A stretch of DNA of 64,000 nt from Shimia sp. SK013 (GCF_001292625.1 NZ_LAJH01000009.1:558001-622000), one strand, 5' to 3'; positions 46,782 to 56,179 are shown, counted from the first letter of the stretch. The notes: generated by a model not told the origin, from the sequence alone. Translations and numbers: made by a program.

Positions 46782-47723
46782 TTAGCCGTTCAGCGCTTCT
46801 ACTGCAGCTTTTACATCGTCCGGCGTACCCACGGCACGCACAGCATTCCCTCGGTCTATTTTTCTGATCATGCCCGACAATGCCTTGCCCGCGCCAATCT
46901 CCCAGAACTCGGTGACGCCATCCGCAGCCATTGCCACCACCGATTCGCGCCAGCGCACCGATCCGGTCACCTGTGCGATCAGCAATTCGCGGATTTCGCT
47001 CGGATCGGTCACAGCCGCCGCGCATACGTTTGCGATCACTGGCACCGCAGGCGCTTTGATTTCCACCCCTGCCAAAGCTTCGGCCATCACATCTGCCGCA
47101 GGCTGCATCAACGCGCAATGAAACGGCGCGCTCACTGGCAACATCACGGCGCGACGCGCGCCTTTCTCCTTGGCAATCTCTGCTGCGCGCTCCACAGCGG
47201 CTTTGGCGCCCGAGACCACAACCTGTGTGGGATCATTGTCATTGGCCGCCTGACAAACGTCGCCCTGTGCCGCTGCTTCGGCTACTTCTTTCACAGCCGC
47301 AAAGTCCAGCCCGAGAATGGCCGCCATCGCGCCCTCACCCACCGGAACGGCGGCTTGCATGGCTTCTCCTCGGATGCGCAACAAACGCGCCGTATCGGCA
47401 ATGCTCAACGCGCCTGCCGCCGCCAGTGCGGAATATTCGCCAAGCGAATGTCCAGCAACGCAGACGGACGCGTCAATGCCAACACCTTCGGCTTCCAACG
47501 CCTTCATCGCCGCCAAAGACGTGGCCATAAGAGCCGGCTGCGCGTTCTGTGTCAGCGTCAACACATCTTGCTCACCTTCCCAGATAAGCCCACTTAGGCT
47601 TTCCCCTAGCGCGTCGTCTACTTCGTCAAACACGGCTTTGGCTTGCGGATAAGCGGCGGCAAGAGCCTGCCCCATGCCAATAGTCTGAGCACCCTGCCCC
47701 GGAAATACAAATGCGCGGCTCAT
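46782..47723 (-). CDS. fabD: Malonyl CoA-acyl carrier protein transacylase
   Basis: 313 residues from ATG 47723 with AGGAGG upstream; the open frame continues to 47813 without support. FVFPGQGAQ at the N-terminus, nucleophile Ser93 in GHSLGEYSAL, catalytic His in VSAPFHCALM. Loads malonyl groups on ACP. First gene of fabD-fabG. Confidence 0.97.
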   Translation of the reverse strand: MSRAFVFPGQGAQTIGMGQALAAAYPQAKAVFDEVDDALGESLSGLIWEGEQDVLTLTQNAQPALMATSLAAMKALEAEGVGIDASVCVAGHSLGEYSALAAAGALSIADTARLLRIRGEAMQAAVPVGEGAMAAILGLDFAAVKEVAEAAAQGDVCQAANDNDPTQVVVSGAKAAVERAAEIAKEKGARRAVMLPVSAPFHCALMQPAADVMAEALAGVEIKAPAVPVIANVCAAAVTDPSEIRELLIAQVTGSVRWRESVVAMAADGVTEFWEIGAGKALSGMIRKIDRGNAVRAVGTPDDVKAAVEALNG

Positions 47724-47842
47724 AGATCGCCTCCTCACGTTATCTTTCGTCGGGGAATACCGCGCCGCAACGCTTGGCGCAACGGGATTGCACCCAAAGG
47801 TCACCTGCCGCACTGATCCGTACCGGTTTGCCCGCCAAAAAC

Positions 47843-47870
47843 AAAAACGGCGCGAGAAGCCTCACGCCGT
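47843..47870 (-). terminator. Terminator after 164-residue membrane protein gene
   Basis: ACGGCGTGAG / CTCGCGCCGT stem with one mismatch, followed on the minus strand by TTTTTGTTTTT. Confidence 0.8.
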
Positions 47871-47895
47871 CATTCTAATCCTCAAGGAAGTCATC

Positions 47896-48390
47896 TCAGC
47901 AGGGGAAAATCGCCTGACTGCGCAGCTGCGCCACTGCATCCAATCGCGCATGCTCGCCATCCAGATCCAACGCCACCAGAACACCGCCATTTTCGCCGCT
48001 CACTTCAAGCAAAGTGTCAGACACGTCCACACGGAAAATTTCTTCATAGTTGATGGTCTGAACCACTTGCATGCGTTGCCGTGGCAGGCTCTCCAGAACC
48101 AGCAGTTGACGGTTGCGCGCATCAAAATGCAGCTCTTTGCGTGGTTTGTCCGTGGCGATTTGCGTCATGCCAACACCAGCCGTTACCAACAGGATCGACA
48201 GACCCATTTTGGCCAACATCACATACGACGTCATTTCCAGCCCTGGTACCAACCAAAGCCCGACGCCAGCCCAGATAAATGCGAACCCGAAAAATACAGA
48301 GGCCGCCTTAATACCAAAGGGCTGGCCTTTGCCTTCTACCGTGGCCACACGGGATCTGGCTTCTTCCATAAAACTGGATAGCGCAATCAT
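47896..48390 (-). CDS. Two-helix membrane protein of unknown function
   Basis: 164 residues from ATG 48390 (MIALSSFMEEARSRV). The frame opens earlier at TTG 48453, but that lies in an AT-rich leader. Two hydrophobic segments (about 25-45 and 52-73) are followed by a soluble domain with LHFDARNRQLLVLES and LDLDGEHARLDAVAQLRSQ, rich in beta strands and PH-like in pattern. Related proteins are common in Rhodobacteraceae, but no function is known to me. It is divergent from rpsF and has its own terminator. Confidence 0.7.
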   Translation of the reverse strand: MIALSSFMEEARSRVATVEGKGQPFGIKAASVFFGFAFIWAGVGLWLVPGLEMTSYVMLAKMGLSILLVTAGVGMTQIATDKPRKELHFDARNRQLLVLESLPRQRMQVVQTINYEEIFRVDVSDTLLEVSGENGGVLVALDLDGEHARLDAVAQLRSQAIFPC

Positions 48391-48501
48391 GTTAGAACTC
48401 CCGCTTGTTTTGGGATACCGCATTGTTAACAACGTGCTTAACAATTCGGGCAAGATTGGGGCATCTTCGCGAAATCACCGTGCCGAAGCTGAAATTCAGG
48501 C

Positions 48502-48530
48502 GTGCCTCGTTGCCCAAGAAAACAAGGCAC
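48502..48530. repeat. Inverted repeat in rpsF upstream region
   Basis: GTGCCTCGTT and AACAAGGCAC pair with one unpaired base per arm around an 8-9 base loop, about 145 bases before rpsF. It may be a terminator-like or leader structure of the ribosomal protein operon. Confidence 0.35.
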
Positions 48531-48674
48531 ATTCAGGGTTGCGCCTCCGCCAGTTTCGGCTATACAGCGCCTTCCTTCGCTAATATCTGAACCGCGCAGT
48601 CTCTCGTGGGTGGGGTGCGAAGGACTTAATTGCCCCGCTCTTTGAAATGCGCCTCTTAAATGAATGGAGAGCAC

Positions 48675-49031
48675 ATGCCGCTATATGAGCATGTTTTCAT
48701 CTCGCGTCAGGACTTGTCCAACACGCAAGCAGAAAGCCTCGTCGAACACTTCAGCACTGTTCTGACAGACAACGGCGGTTCCGTTGTTGAGTCCGAGTAC
48801 TGGGGCGTCAAAACGATGGCCTACAAGATCAACAAAAACCGCAAGGGCCACTATGCCTTTCTGAAAACCGACGCGCCAGCGACGGCCATTCAGGAAATGG
48901 AACGCCTGATGCGACTGCATGATGACGTAATGCGCGTTTTGACCATCAAGGTCGACGAGCATCCCGAGGGCCCTTCGGTCCAGATGCAGAAACGTGACGA
49001 ACGTGGCGACCGCCGCGAACGCCGCTCCTGA
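48675..49031 (+). CDS. rpsF: 30S ribosomal protein S6
   Basis: 118 residues from ATG 48675 (MPLYEHVFISRQDLS), with GGAGA six bases upstream; an in-frame ATG at 48660 lacks a site. S6 binds the central domain of 16S rRNA with S18. YWGVKTMAYKINKNRKGHY is a family block; the charged RDERGDRRERRS tail is usual in alphaproteobacteria. First gene of rpsF-rpsR-rplI. Confidence 0.97.
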   Translation: MPLYEHVFISRQDLSNTQAESLVEHFSTVLTDNGGSVVESEYWGVKTMAYKINKNRKGHYAFLKTDAPATAIQEMERLMRLHDDVMRVLTIKVDEHPEGPSVQMQKRDERGDRRERRS

Positions 49032-49056
49032 TCGCTTGAAGAAAGGACACTAAGTC

Positions 49057-49284
49057 ATGGCTGCAAAACCGTTTTTCCGCCGTCGTAAGGTTTGCCCCTT
49101 CTCGGGCGACAATGCGCCGAAGATCGACTACAAAGACACAAAACTGCTGCAACGCTACATCTCTGAGCGTGGCAAGATTGTGCCTTCGCGTATCACCGCA
49201 GTATCTGCCAAAAAACAGCGTGAACTGGCTCGTGCAATCAAACGCGCGCGCTTCTTGGCCCTGTTGCCATATGCTGTGAAGTAA
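49057..49284 (+). CDS. rpsR: 30S ribosomal protein S18
   Basis: 75 residues, basic. [14 protein letters not shown] at the start and the conserved [19 protein letters not shown] and PSRIT blocks. Partner of S6 on the small subunit platform. 25 bases after rpsF and 13 before rplI. Confidence 0.98.
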
Positions 49285-49297
49285 GGAGACCTGAACA

Positions 49298-49924
49298 ATG
49301 CAAGTTATCCTTCTCGAACGTGTTGCAAAGCTTGGCCAGATGGGCGACGTCGTTGACGTTAAATCCGGCTACGCACGCAACTTCCTGCTGCCACAAGGCA
49401 AAGCCCTGACCGCATCGGCTGCGAACATCGCATCCTTTGAGGGTCGCAAGGCTCAGCTCGAAGCACGCAACTTGGAAACCAAAGCCGAAGCCGCTGCGCT
49501 GGCAGAGAAACTCAATGGACAGCAGTTCATCGTGATTCGCTCCGCCTCCGATGCGGGCGCGCTTTATGGCTCCGTCACGCCACGTGACGCCGCCGAAGCC
49601 GCCACCGAAGAAGGCTTCTCGGTTGACAAGAAACAGGTTGTTCTGGCGCAGCCGATCAAAGACCTGGGTCTGCACGACGTTCACGTTCTGCTGCACCCCG
49701 AAGTTGACGTGACCATTCACCTCAACGTCGCGCGCTCCGAAGAAGAAGCTGAACTGCAGGCGTCCGGCAAGTCCATTCAGGAACTGGCCGCCGAAGCAGA
49801 AGCAGAAGCAGAATTCGAAATTGCAGAACTGTTTGACGATATCGGCGCTGCCGCATCGGACGACGACGATCTGATCGAAGACGCCCCTGCAGAAGACGCA
49901 CCAGCGGAAGAAGAAGAGAAGTAA
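49298..49924 (+). CDS. rplI: 50S ribosomal protein L9
   Basis: 208 residues. N-terminal 23S-binding domain with [32 protein letters not shown] sequence (1-28), the long connecting helix and a C-terminal domain. Residues after about 150 form an extended, strongly acidic Ala/Glu/Asp tail longer than in E. coli (149 residues) but usual in Rhodobacteraceae. Last gene of the operon, followed by a strong terminator. Confidence 0.98.
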   Translation: MQVILLERVAKLGQMGDVVDVKSGYARNFLLPQGKALTASAANIASFEGRKAQLEARNLETKAEAAALAEKLNGQQFIVIRSASDAGALYGSVTPRDAAEAATEEGFSVDKKQVVLAQPIKDLGLHDVHVLLHPEVDVTIHLNVARSEEEAELQASGKSIQELAAEAEAEAEFEIAELFDDIGAAASDDDDLIEDAPAEDAPAEEEEK

Positions 49925-49953
49925 TCTCCTCTCTCTCTGAGCAATAAATCGCA

Positions 49954-49989
49954 GGCCGCGCCCGTATCTCGGGCGCGGCCTTTTCTTTT
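49954..49989 (+). terminator. Terminator after rplI
   Basis: GGCCGCGCCCG-TATCT-CGGGCGCGGCC followed by TTTTCTTTT. Confidence 0.92.
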
Positions 49990-50040
49990 GCGCATCATCA
50001 GGCACAGTGGGCATGTACCTCCCCTTGCCTAGGATAGCTC

Positions 50041-50505
50041 ATGCTCACCCTGCCCCGTCGCGGTTTCCTCCTGCTAACCGCCGCTTTGGCGATCGCCGCT
50101 TGTTCTGTGCCCGATCCTGCGCCGATCGATCCACCGCTTTATCCGAACGAAACACCAGAGCTCCGGGCCTTGATCAACAAATATGCTGATTTCTATGAGG
50201 TGCCACGTGATCTTGTGCATCGGGTGATCATTCGGGAAAGCACACACCGCCCCACGGCCACCAACGGCCCCAACATCGGACTGATGCAAATCCAGCTGCC
50301 CACCGCGCGCGGTATGGGGTATTCCGGCAACCGCGCAGGCTTGCTCGATGCAGAAACCAACCTGACTTACGCCGTCAAATACCTACGCGGCGCGCTTCTG
50401 GTTGCCGAAGGAAACTATGACCGCGCGGTTTTCCTTTACGCAAAAGGCTACTACCCCGAAGCCAAGCGCGCAGGTCTGCTAAAGGAAACGGGGCTTGCGC
50501 CTTAA
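50041..50505 (+). CDS. Lytic transglycosylase lipoprotein
   Basis: 154 residues. Lipobox LAIAAC gives lipidated Cys21 after a signal peptide with two N-terminal arginines. The SLT domain has the catalytic Glu66 in VIIRESTHRP, then NIGLMQIQLPTARGMGYSG and LTYAVKYLRGAL. Cleaves murein glycan with anhydro-product formation; outer- or inner-membrane bound. Single gene behind the rplI terminator. Confidence 0.92.
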   Translation: MLTLPRRGFLLLTAALAIAACSVPDPAPIDPPLYPNETPELRALINKYADFYEVPRDLVHRVIIRESTHRPTATNGPNIGLMQIQLPTARGMGYSGNRAGLLDAETNLTYAVKYLRGALLVAEGNYDRAVFLYAKGYYPEAKRAGLLKETGLAP

Positions 50506-50521
50506 GCGCAGAACCCGTTGA

Positions 50522-50938
50522 TCATTCTCCGAAATTTCCGCCCAACGGGATCGGCGCCATTCGGATCAACCGGCTGTCCTCAACCGCAGCCTGCCGGTGC
50601 GGCATTGCCGCGCGGTATTCAGGATCGCTCAGCATGGCGACAAAGGCCTGCGGATTTGGGTATTCTGCAATAAAACACACATCCCAGTTTTCCTCGCTTG
50701 GCCCGATCACCACCATTTCCTGCGCACCGCGCCAAACAATTTTGCCCCCAAAACGTTGAAACACCGGCGCGCTTTGCTTTCCGTAGGCGGCATAAGCCTC
50801 CTTGCCGGTCATCACGCGCCCGTCTTCGTATTCAGCGGCACCGCGCAATTTGACGAGGTTCAACATCTGGATCGGCCCATCGCGATTCATTTTTTTGAAA
50901 GCCTCAAATGTCTCGCGGTCAAACCCGGTGTGCGCCAA
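50522..50938 (-). CDS. DUF1330 domain-containing protein
   Basis: 138 residues if read from TTG 50938, which has AAGGAG seven bases upstream. ATG 50962 in the same frame has no ribosome-binding site, and the AAGGAG would then be coding, so TTG is preferred. Dimeric ferredoxin-like fold: GPIQMLNLVKLRGAAEYEDGR spread over the first 45 residues, AAYGKQSAPVFQRFGGKIVW and the FVAMLSDPEYRAAMPHR block near the end. Function unknown. Confidence 0.85.
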   Translation of the reverse strand: MAHTGFDRETFEAFKKMNRDGPIQMLNLVKLRGAAEYEDGRVMTGKEAYAAYGKQSAPVFQRFGGKIVWRGAQEMVVIGPSEENWDVCFIAEYPNPQAFVAMLSDPEYRAAMPHRQAAVEDSRLIRMAPIPLGGNFGE

Positions 50939-51032
50939 GAATAATCTCCTTCGGTTTTGCATCACGGTGCCCGCCACAGTCCCACACCGTCAATCAAAAC
51001 GCCTCGTCGCGACCCGACGGCACGCCAAAAAC

Positions 51033-51065
51033 TAAAAGGCCGCTCCCGTAAAGGAGCGGCCTTTC
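51033..51065 (-). terminator. Terminator after tig
   Basis: AAAGGCCGCTCC-TTTAC-GGGAGCGGCCTTTTAGTTTTT on the minus strand, 26 bases after the tig stop. Confidence 0.9.
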
Positions 51066-51090
51066 GCTAGTCTGATGTGCAGTAGGAGAC

Positions 51091-52425
51091 TTATTCGTCG
51101 TCCAGAGCTTCTACAGCTTTCTGCAAGGCGTCTTTGTCGACTTCTTTCTCGGTGACCTCGGCCAACTCAAGAACGTAGTCCACAACCTTGTCTTCAAAGA
51201 TAGGCGCGCGCATCTGCTGCTGCATCTGAGCGTTCTGCTGCACGAATTCAAAGAACTGGCGTTCTTGACCCGGGTACTGACGCGCCTGGTTCATGATCGC
51301 TTGAGTCATTTCAGCGTCAGTCACTTCGACCTCGGCTTTCTGACCCAATTCTGCCAACAAGAGACCCAAACGCACGCGGCGCTCGGCCAGTGCATTGTGC
51401 TCATCGGTTGGCTCGATTTCCGGGTGGTCGTGACCTTCCACATCCGGGTTCTCTTCGTGCCACAGCTGGTGTGCAATCTGGCCAGCTTCGGCTTCAACCA
51501 GCGACGGTGGCAGCTCAAACGAAACCAGCTTGTCCAGCTCGTCCAGCAGACCACGTTTGGTCACCGCGCGCGCGGCACCGACGTATTCCGCTTCCAGACG
51601 CTCGGAAACCTGTTCCTTCAGACCTGCAAGGTCTTCCGCACCGAATTTGGTGGCCAGCTCATCGTTGATTTCAGCGGCAACTGGCTGCTTCACTTCTTTG
51701 ATGGTGCAAGAGAACACGGCCTCTTTGCCGGCCAGGTTTTCTGCGCCGTAATCATCAGGGAAGTTTACGGTTACGTCTTTTTCTTCTTCGGCTTTCACGC
51801 CAACCAGCTGCTCTTCGAAGCCGGGGATGAACTGGTTAGATCCCAGAACCAGCGGGAAATCGTCGCCTGCGCCGCCGTCAAAAGCTTCGCCGTCGATCCG
51901 ACCGACAAAGTCCATGACAACCTGATCGCCGTCTTTCGCTTTGCTGCCTTTTTTGCGGGCTTTGAAATCCTGCGCAGTCTCGGCCAGATTGGCCAGCGCT
52001 TCGTCAACTGCCGCGTCTTCAGCTTTGACAACCAGCTTCTCCAGCTTGATGCCTTTCAGCTCAACTTCTGGAATCGCTGGCAAAGCCTCATAGGACATTT
52101 CGACTTCAACGTCGGTGCCGGGCTTCCACTCTTCGCCGTTTTTCATTTCGACTTTGGGCTGCATGGCCGGGCGATCGCCGCTGTCTTCAAAGTGCTGGTT
52201 CATCGCACCGTCAACAGCATCCTGCATGGCTTCACCAAGCAGACGCTCACCGTATTGCTTGCGCAAAATCGGCATAGGCACTTTGCCTTTGCGGAAACCT
52301 TTCATTTCGATTTCCGGCCGCGCTTCAACCAGCTTTTCGTTTACTTTGTCTTCCAGCTCCGCTGCAGTCACAACGATGTTGTAGCCGCGCTTCAGACCTT
52401 CGTTCAGCGTCTCGGTGACCTGCAT
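51091..52425 (-). CDS. tig: Trigger factor
   Basis: 444 residues, ribosome-associated chaperone and prolyl isomerase. N-terminal ribosome-binding domain with the signature [19 protein letters not shown] (about 41-59), FKBP-type PPIase domain around [19 protein letters not shown] (about 147-165), and long helical C-terminal arms. The acidic last residues are usual. Monocistronic with a strong terminator. Confidence 0.97.
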   Translation of the reverse strand: MQVTETLNEGLKRGYNIVVTAAELEDKVNEKLVEARPEIEMKGFRKGKVPMPILRKQYGERLLGEAMQDAVDGAMNQHFEDSGDRPAMQPKVEMKNGEEWKPGTDVEVEMSYEALPAIPEVELKGIKLEKLVVKAEDAAVDEALANLAETAQDFKARKKGSKAKDGDQVVMDFVGRIDGEAFDGGAGDDFPLVLGSNQFIPGFEEQLVGVKAEEEKDVTVNFPDDYGAENLAGKEAVFSCTIKEVKQPVAAEINDELATKFGAEDLAGLKEQVSERLEAEYVGAARAVTKRGLLDELDKLVSFELPPSLVEAEAGQIAHQLWHEENPDVEGHDHPEIEPTDEHNALAERRVRLGLLLAELGQKAEVEVTDAEMTQAIMNQARQYPGQERQFFEFVQQNAQMQQQMRAPIFEDKVVDYVLELAEVTEKEVDKDALQKAVEALDDE

Positions 52426-52732
52426 CAGGATACCCCATAAGTAGCGGTGCGCGGGACTCGCCCCCGCGCACAGTCAAAAAAATCTGGCCTCTTCTAGTTG
52501 CCCACGTCATCCGGCGCAAGGGCAAAGGCAGCAAAAAGCAGCCCACTTGGCGGGTTATGCACGCTGCCAGCCCCTCTGGGTTTCCTAAGGTCCCGAATTT
52601 GCCGATCAAAGCCACCTGCCCCCCAAACAATTGTAGGTGCGATAGTTCGAAGCACTCCGCGGAATTACCTTTCGCAAACGAACAAAATCACATATTCTTA
52701 TTTATAAATGTGTATCCATTGGGAGGTGGACC
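52426..52732. other. 307-base divergent intergenic region tig / sox plus-strand genes
   Basis: No gene seen. It should hold the promoters of tig (left) and of the plus-strand sox genes (right). The right end is A/T-rich and contains the putative ArsR-type site at 52689-52712. The GGGAGGTGG ribosome-binding site for the first metallo-hydrolase is at about 52721-52729. Confidence 0.6.
52689..52712. promoter_or_regulatory. Putative sulfur-responsive ArsR-type operator (near match)
   Basis: ATTC-N8-AAAT (52694-52709), one base from the ATTC-N8-GAAT motif reported for SqrR, is nested in the inverted repeat CACAT...ATGTG (52689-52693 and 52708-52712). It lies 20 bases before the first sox plus-strand start. 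The same motif occurs perfectly before soxB. Confidence 0.45.
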
Positions 52733-53650
52733 ATGACGGGTTCAACGCGTCGGAATTTCTTGAAACAGGCGGCGAGTGCCTCGGCAATCGGTGTGCTCCC
52801 GACTTTGTCGCTTTCCGAGACGTCGATAGGAAAGGGCAGCCTGATCACCGTCAGCGACGGGCATTTGATGTTGCCCACCAATATGGTCATCGACGGCGTC
52901 CCAAAATCCGAGGCAACGGATGTCCTCGAACTGCACGGCATCACGGGAAACGCGGTCACGCCCAGTTGTAACACCACTGTCTACCGCGATGGCGAAAATA
53001 CCGTTCTGTTTGACGTCGGAGCCGGGCCGGACTTCATGCCAACAGCGGGACAGCTGACCGACAACTTGGCGGTTGCGGGCATTTCTCCCGAAGACGTCAC
53101 TCACGTACTACTCACCCATGCCCACCCTGATCACATATGGGGGCTGTTGGACGACTTTGACGACCCAATGTTTGCAAATGCCACGCATTTCATCGGCCGC
53201 AGGGAATGGGACTATTGGTGGAACCCCGAAACGGTCAACACCATCGGCGATGCCCGTGTGACCTTCGCGGCAGGCGCCCGCCGACGCCTTCAGATGATGG
53301 AAGACCAATTCGTGCAGTTCGATAACGGCGACGAAGTTGTCAGCGGCGTCGCCGCTCTCGCCACCCACGGCCACACGCCGGGTCACATGAGCTTCGAAGT
53401 CCGCTCCGGCTCAGAGGCGACGTTGATCATTGGTGATGCCATCGTGAACCATCATCTGGCGTTCCACCATCCGGAATGGCCAACCAGCTCCGATCAAGAC
53501 GCAGACATGGGTATCCAAACCCGCGTCTCCCTGTTTGACCGCATCTTGGCCGACGATCTCTCGGTTGTTGGCTTCCACTTCCCGGGATCAGGCATGGGCC
53601 GTGTCGAGAAATACGCAAACATCTACCGCTTTGTCGGAGACGCAACATGA
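52733..53650 (+). CDS. Tat-exported MBL-fold metallo-hydrolase of the sox cluster (SoxG-like)
   Basis: 305 residues. Twin-arginine signal STRRNFLKQAA at the N-terminus sends it folded to the periplasm. The zinc motif THAHPDH (His129, His131, Asp133, His134) is complete, and HTPGHMSF and GDAIVNHH supply later ligands. Paracoccus sox clusters encode two periplasmic metallo-hydrolases, SoxG and SoxH, of about 303 and 317 residues; this fits the first by size and place, though I cannot prove the orthology. The stop overlaps the next gene's start by 4 bases. Confidence 0.85.
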   Translation: MTGSTRRNFLKQAASASAIGVLPTLSLSETSIGKGSLITVSDGHLMLPTNMVIDGVPKSEATDVLELHGITGNAVTPSCNTTVYRDGENTVLFDVGAGPDFMPTAGQLTDNLAVAGISPEDVTHVLLTHAHPDHIWGLLDDFDDPMFANATHFIGRREWDYWWNPETVNTIGDARVTFAAGARRRLQMMEDQFVQFDNGDEVVSGVAALATHGHTPGHMSFEVRSGSEATLIIGDAIVNHHLAFHHPEWPTSSDQDADMGIQTRVSLFDRILADDLSVVGFHFPGSGMGRVEKYANIYRFVGDAT

Positions 53651-54606
53651 CCCGCATACGTGCCTTTGCCACCATTGCGCTGACACTTCTTCTGCCCCTG
53701 ACGGCGACAGCAAGCGAAGATATCGCCGACAAATATCCGGCCTCGCCTCTCTATTCAAAACCCGTGGAAGTCATCCCGCACGTCTGGTCCGCCATCGGTG
53801 CCACCGCCCCGCCGACCTACGAAAACACCGGCCACAACAACAACCTCAGCTTCATTGTTACCGGCGACGGTGTCGTGGTGGTCAACGGCGGCGCGGCTTA
53901 TGTGCTCGCCCAAGCGCTGCATCAGGAAATTCAGGCCGTGACAGATCAGCCGGTCAAACTCGTGATCAACGAAAACGGTCAAGGCCACGCGATCCTTGGC
54001 AACGCTTACTGGGCAGAACAAGGCGTCCCGATCCTTGCGCACGAAGACGCAGCGCATGAAGTTGCGGAATACGGGCCGCAAATTCTTGAGGGCATGAAAC
54101 GCTACAACCGCGACAAGGCCGATGGCACAACTATCGTACTGCCGACCGAGACATTCACCGACAGAAAAATCCTTGAAATGGGCGGCTTCCGCATCGAAAT
54201 TTTGCACCTCGGCCCCGCGCACAGCCCAGGCGACATTTCTGTCTGGCTGCCCGAACAAAGCCTGGTGATTGCCGGCGATATGGCTTTTCACGAACGCATG
54301 CTGCCGATCTTTGATGACACAATGACCGCTGACTGGATCGAAACTTGGGACACCGCATTTGAACCCTTGAACGCGACCTACGTTATCCCCGGTCACGGGC
54401 ACCCCACCAGCATGGAACAGGTGCGGCGGTACACGCGCGATTATCTGGTCTATCTGCGTGGAAAAATTGGCGAACATCTTGATGCAGGCGGCGACCTTGC
54501 CGACGCCTACTATGTGGACCAATCGCCATACGCCCTGCTCGACACCTTCGAAGAGCTCGCGACCAAAAACGCGGGCCGCGTCTATGAACAGATGGAATTC
54601 GAATAA
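53647..54606 (+). CDS. MBL-fold protein of the sox cluster (SoxH-like) with altered zinc motif
   Basis: 319 residues with a Sec signal peptide (1-23, cleavage after TASA). The fold is metallo-beta-lactamase: GHNNNLSFIVTGDGVVVVNGG, LGPAHSPGDISVWLP, IAGDM and VIPGHGHP. The expected T-H-x-H-x-D-H motif reads NENGQGH (108-114), so two His and the Asp are replaced by Glu, Gly and Gly. The metal site, if any, must differ. Overlaps the preceding gene by 4 bases and is followed by the transporter gene after 23 bases: one operon. Confidence 0.85.
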   Translation: MTRIRAFATIALTLLLPLTATASEDIADKYPASPLYSKPVEVIPHVWSAIGATAPPTYENTGHNNNLSFIVTGDGVVVVNGGAAYVLAQALHQEIQAVTDQPVKLVINENGQGHAILGNAYWAEQGVPILAHEDAAHEVAEYGPQILEGMKRYNRDKADGTTIVLPTETFTDRKILEMGGFRIEILHLGPAHSPGDISVWLPEQSLVIAGDMAFHERMLPIFDDTMTADWIETWDTAFEPLNATYVIPGHGHPTSMEQVRRYTRDYLVYLRGKIGEHLDAGGDLADAYYVDQSPYALLDTFEELATKNAGRVYEQMEFE

Positions 54607-54629
54607 GGCGGCACGAGAAAGGACAGCCC

Positions 54630-55670
54630 ATGGAAGACCTGATTGGCCGTTTTGGTGAAGGCCCCTTGATGCTGGCCATCGGCGCCATTGTCGGGCTGCT
54701 ATTTGGCGCAGCTGCGTATCATTCACGGTTCTGCCTGCGCGCCGCCACCGCAGAGCTCGCCCAAGGCCGCTTTGCCGACCGTATGGCAATCTGGCTGATC
54801 ACGTTTTCCTCCGCCCTCTTTCTGGTGCAAGCGGCAATCCTTTTGGACCTGCTTGATGTGTCGGAGGCCCGCCAACTTGCGGCCACCGGCAGCCTGTCCG
54901 GTGCCATCATTGGCGGCTTGCTGTTTGGCGCGGGCATGGTTCTGGCCAGAGGATGCGCGAGCCGCCTGCTGATCCTGTCAGCCTCCGGCAACCTGCGCGC
55001 CCTGACCACCGGCCTTGTCCTGACCCTGACCGCCCAAGCCGCCCTGCGCGGCGGCCTTTCGCCCTTGCGCGAAACGCTGTTTTCGCTCTGGACAGTGCCC
55101 GGCGGCCCATCACGTCATCTGCTCGACATATTTGGTTTGAACCGCGTCACAGTTGCGGTGGTCGCCGCACTGGTTCTGGGCGGCGCTTTCGTGCACGGAT
55201 GGCGTCAGCACATCAAACCCTCCGAACTTGCCGCCGCCGCCCTCGTCGGACTTGCCATAAGCCTTGGCTGGATGCTGACATATTCGCTCGCATCAGCGTC
55301 GTTTGAGGTCGTCGCCATTCAATCTGTGACCTTCACGGGGCCCTCCACCGACACTCTGATGGCCTTCATCAACCAACCATTTGTCGAGCCTGACTTCGGT
55401 ATTGGCCTTGTGCCCGGCGTGTTTGCCGGCGCGTTTCTCGCCGCGCTCTTTCAAGGAGAGTTGCGGATACAGCGGTTCGAAAAAGACGTTCCAATGGAAC
55501 GCTACATCCTTGGCGGCATCCTGATGGGGTTTGGCAGCATGTTGGCTGGCGGCTGTGCCGTCGGCGCTGGCGTCACAGGCGGCGCCATTCTGGCCCTCAC
55601 GGCGTGGATTGCGATCCTCTTCATGTGGATCGGTGCGCTCGGAACTCAGTGGAGTCTTCGCACACCATAG
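54630..55670 (+). CDS. YeeE/YedE family sulfur transporter (SoxT-like)
   Basis: 346 residues, about nine to ten hydrophobic helices. Cys residues in RFCLRAA (Cys35), ARGCASR (Cys109) and MLAGGCAVGAGVTGG (near residue 310) match the cysteine-lined pathway of TsuA/YeeE thiosulfate carriers. In sox clusters such proteins are named SoxT and are thought to move sulfur compounds across the inner membrane, possibly for the sox regulator or for assimilation. Last gene of the plus-strand operon, ending at a shared terminator. Confidence 0.87.
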   Translation: MEDLIGRFGEGPLMLAIGAIVGLLFGAAAYHSRFCLRAATAELAQGRFADRMAIWLITFSSALFLVQAAILLDLLDVSEARQLAATGSLSGAIIGGLLFGAGMVLARGCASRLLILSASGNLRALTTGLVLTLTAQAALRGGLSPLRETLFSLWTVPGGPSRHLLDIFGLNRVTVAVVAALVLGGAFVHGWRQHIKPSELAAAALVGLAISLGWMLTYSLASASFEVVAIQSVTFTGPSTDTLMAFINQPFVEPDFGIGLVPGVFAGAFLAALFQGELRIQRFEKDVPMERYILGGILMGFGSMLAGGCAVGAGVTGGAILALTAWIAILFMWIGALGTQWSLRTP

Positions 55671-55698
55671 ACAATCGAACCGAAGGATAACGACCAAC

Positions 55699-55729
55699 AA
55701 AAAAGGCCCGGCAAAAACCGGGCCCTTTT
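55699..55729. terminator. Bidirectional terminator between soxT-like gene and DUF302 gene
   Basis: AAAAAAGGCCCGG-CAAAAA-CCGGGCCCTTTT: a strong stem with A/T runs on both sides, ending both converging sox transcripts. Confidence 0.88.
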
Positions 55730-55747
55730 ATCAATCACCAACAGGGT

Positions 55748-56179
55748 TCAACCGCCATTGGCATCCGCTACAATATCGGACAACAGATCCTCGACCTTTT
55801 GCATCACCCCGTCGGGATAATCACGATGGCCAATTTTCACGCCATCGCTGTCTTCGGTCACAAAGATTCCATAAGGGCAATGCGCGATGTTCATCGGGTC
55901 GGCCTCCATGACCTCGCGCGACACCACGGCCGAGCAAAACAAGAAGATGTCCGCTGCTTTAAAAATCTCCTTGTCGCTGCCCACATCTGCACCAGTGCGA
56001 TTGAGCATTTCACCAACATGGCTAACGTAATCGATTACCAGCCCCTTGCCGACAATGGCGCTTTCAACGGCAAAAGTCGCATCGTCAAAGCTGCCGTCAT
56101 AAGGCACAGTGATCGCTTCATCCGCCGCAAGGGCAGACGCACAAACAAATGGCACCGCATAGATCAAAGATTTCATCAT
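55748..56179 (-). CDS. DUF302 domain protein, exported
   Basis: 143 residues from ATG 56179 (AAGGAAAC upstream; a second ATG is one codon later). A signal peptide (about 1-19) ends before the DUF302 domain: ITVPYDGSFDDATFAVESAIVGKG, then FLFCSAVVSREVMEADPMNIAHCPYGI with two Cys. DUF302 proteins are often beside sulfur-oxidation genes; the function is unproven. Last gene of the minus-strand sox run, 82 bases after soxF. Confidence 0.87.
   Translation of the reverse strand: MMKSLIYAVPFVCASALAADEAITVPYDGSFDDATFAVESAIVGKGLVIDYVSHVGEMLNRTGADVGSDKEIFKAADIFLFCSAVVSREVMEADPMNIAHCPYGIFVTEDSDGVKIGHRDYPDGVMQKVEDLLSDIVADANGG

Noticed and set aside
51265..52440. 391-codon plus-strand open frame
   Set aside because: Antisense to tig; Phe/His-rich shadow.
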